A stretch of 64,000 nt of DNA from assembly GCA_052139695.1 (NCBI GenBank), contig JBKQWF010000307.1:1-64000 (forward strand), given 5' to 3'. The translations under genes were made by a program, and so were the position numbers. The notes beneath the pieces were generated by a model. That model was not told where the DNA came from and ran no database searches. It saw only the letters and a program-made list of their open reading frames with translations. Below, one piece after another: positions 62,905-64,000 of the stretch; position 1 is the stretch's first letter, and each line of letters begins with the position of its first letter. This stretch comes from PLGF01 sp052139695. Its GTDB lineage: Bacteria; Verrucomicrobiota; Verrucomicrobiia; Limisphaerales; Palsa-1400.

Positions 62905-64000
62905 ATGTCTGAAGAAACGCCGAAACCGGCAAGTTCCGAGGGAGTCGCTTCTCCCGCAACCCCGCAGGAAGCCGCGCCGAAACCGGCCGGTCCCGCGGCA
63001 GTGGCCTCGCCGGCTTCCCCCAAGGAATCCGCCCCAAAGAAGAAGGGGCGGGGATGGCTCGTTGTCCTCATCCTCATTCCGGCTCTTTTGCTCGGCATTA
63101 TTCTGTTTCGCGTCATTTTCCGCCGGCCGAAACCGGCGCCCCCGCCGCCGCCTGTGGCGATTTCAACGGCCACCGCCACCCAGGGCGACATGGGCATCTA
63201 TCAGGATGGCTTGCTCGGCGTGGTGACGCCGCTGGCCACCGTCTCCGTCCCGAGCCAAGTCAGCGGGCAATTGGTGAAAGTAAATTATAGCGAAGGACAA
63301 ATTGTCACCAACGGCGATGTCCTGGCCGAGATTGATCCGCGGCCCTATCAGGCAGCCTTGGACTCGGCGCAGGGGCAGTGGGCGCGCGATAAGGCGCTGC
63401 TGGCCGAAGCGCAGATGGACCTCAAGCGCTATCAAGCCGCTTATGAGACAAAGTCCATCCCAAAGCAGCAACTCGACGATCAGGCTGCCTTGGTGGACCA
63501 GGATCTTGGCACCGTCAAATACGACGAAGGCCAAGTGGAAAGCGCCAAAGTGCAACTGGGCTTTTGCAGCATCACCACTCCCATTTCCGGCCGGGTCGGC
63601 TTGCGCTTGATTGATCCAGGCAACGTGGTTCTGTCTAGTTCCACCAACGCCCTGGTCATGATCACCCAACTGCAGCCGATCACGGTCATTTTCAGCGTGG
63701 CGGAGGATTTTTTACCGGACATCCAGCGCCAAATGGGCTTGGGAAACCACATGATCGTGCAGGCATTTGACCACTCTGAACAGACCAATCTGGACACCGG
63801 CAGCGTGCTCGCGCTTGATAACCTGATCGACACAACCACCGGCACCATCCGGGTGCGGGCGATTTTCACCAACAAGAACAACATTCTCTTCCCCAACCAG
63901 TTCGTCAATACGAAGTTGCTCATTGAGACGCTGCACAACCAGACGCTGATTCCGACTTCCACCGTGCAGCGCAACGGCGCGGCGGCATTCGTTTATGTGG
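62905..64000 (+). CDS. RND-type membrane fusion protein (HlyD family), partial
   Basis: The gene runs past the window end; 365 residues are visible. A Pro/Ala-rich cytoplasmic start is followed by a membrane helix (WLVVLILIPALLLGIILF), a barrel/lipoyl region (VVTPLATVSVPSQVSGQLVKVNYSEGQIV, DVLAEIDPRPYQAAL), a hairpin and the second lipoyl half (ITTPISGRVGLRLIDPGNVV). MdtA-type periplasmic adaptor of a tripartite efflux pump. ATG 62905 has GAAAGGAAG upstream. A pump gene should follow. Confidence 0.9.
   Translation, partial: MSEETPKPASSEGVASPATPQEAAPKPAGPAAVASPASPKESAPKKKGRGWLVVLILIPALLLGIILFRVIFRRPKPAPPPPPVAISTATATQGDMGIYQDGLLGVVTPLATVSVPSQVSGQLVKVNYSEGQIVTNGDVLAEIDPRPYQAALDSAQGQWARDKALLAEAQMDLKRYQAAYETKSIPKQQLDDQAALVDQDLGTVKYDEGQVESAKVQLGFCSITTPISGRVGLRLIDPGNVVLSSSTNALVMITQLQPITVIFSVAEDFLPDIQRQMGLGNHMIVQAFDHSEQTNLDTGSVLALDNLIDTTTGTIRVRAIFTNKNNILFPNQFVNTKLLIETLHNQTLIPTSTVQRNGAAAFVYV

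Overview
The window looks like a chromosomal segment of a GC-rich, Gram-negative member of the Verrucomicrobiota (PVC group). Support: a Tat-exported TIM-barrel sugar isomerase, many lipoprotein/secreted glycoside-hydrolase-like proteins, a propeller-type sensor kinase, an ECF sigma factor fused to a membrane/coiled-coil tail, and families of intergenic palindromes. This assignment rests on recognition of gene types, not on a search. There is no rRNA, tRNA, CRISPR array or intact transposase that I can see.

Layout. 1-10 kb: a decayed repeat-borne gene fragment, acetyl-CoA synthetase (acs), then a tight minus-strand operon of a FabF-type ketosynthase and two sensor histidine kinases with no response regulator, preceded by an EgtD-like methyltransferase and a Tat-exported sugar isomerase. 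10-26 kb: mostly housekeeping and carbohydrate genes (UvrB/C-motif protein, aldo/keto reductase, decayed toxin-antitoxin pair, adk, TauE-type permease, six-hairpin glycosidase-like protein, lipase, malQ, ctpA protease, tsaD, M20 peptidase, amino acid permease) separated by palindromic repeats. 26-35 kb: gene debris (an SDR fragment, a frameshifted propeller lipoprotein), a P-loop kinase, then a DUF2760-Hsp70-Hsp70(DUF3731-like) operon ending at a second, inverted copy of the repeat found at position 1. 35-42 kb: sensor kinase, response regulator and GH2 glycosidase, translationally coupled. 42-52.6 kb: serA-like dehydrogenase, HDOD response regulator, sigma-factor fusion, an odd double-ATPase histidine kinase, and a coupled coaC-kinase-NtrC set. 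52.6-55 kb: rpsP-khpA-trmD-rplS (no rimM) and a PIN/Phd toxin-antitoxin pair with its palindromic operator.

The most interesting region is 55.4-62.7 kb. Five nearly gapless genes encode a thymidylate-synthase-fold enzyme with a cytidylate-type Asp at the base-recognition position, a B12-binding radical SAM enzyme, a P-loop (thymidylate-kinase-like) kinase, a fused ITPase(HAM1)-HIT protein and a SAM methyltransferase. Together they look like an uncharacterised pathway that makes a modified pyrimidine nucleotide or nucleoside. Next come a sigma70-like promoter and a second tight set: a truncated pyruvate-kinase-like protein, a VTC-type polyphosphate polymerase domain protein and a DUF4956 membrane protein. 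An RND membrane fusion protein gene runs off the end of the window.
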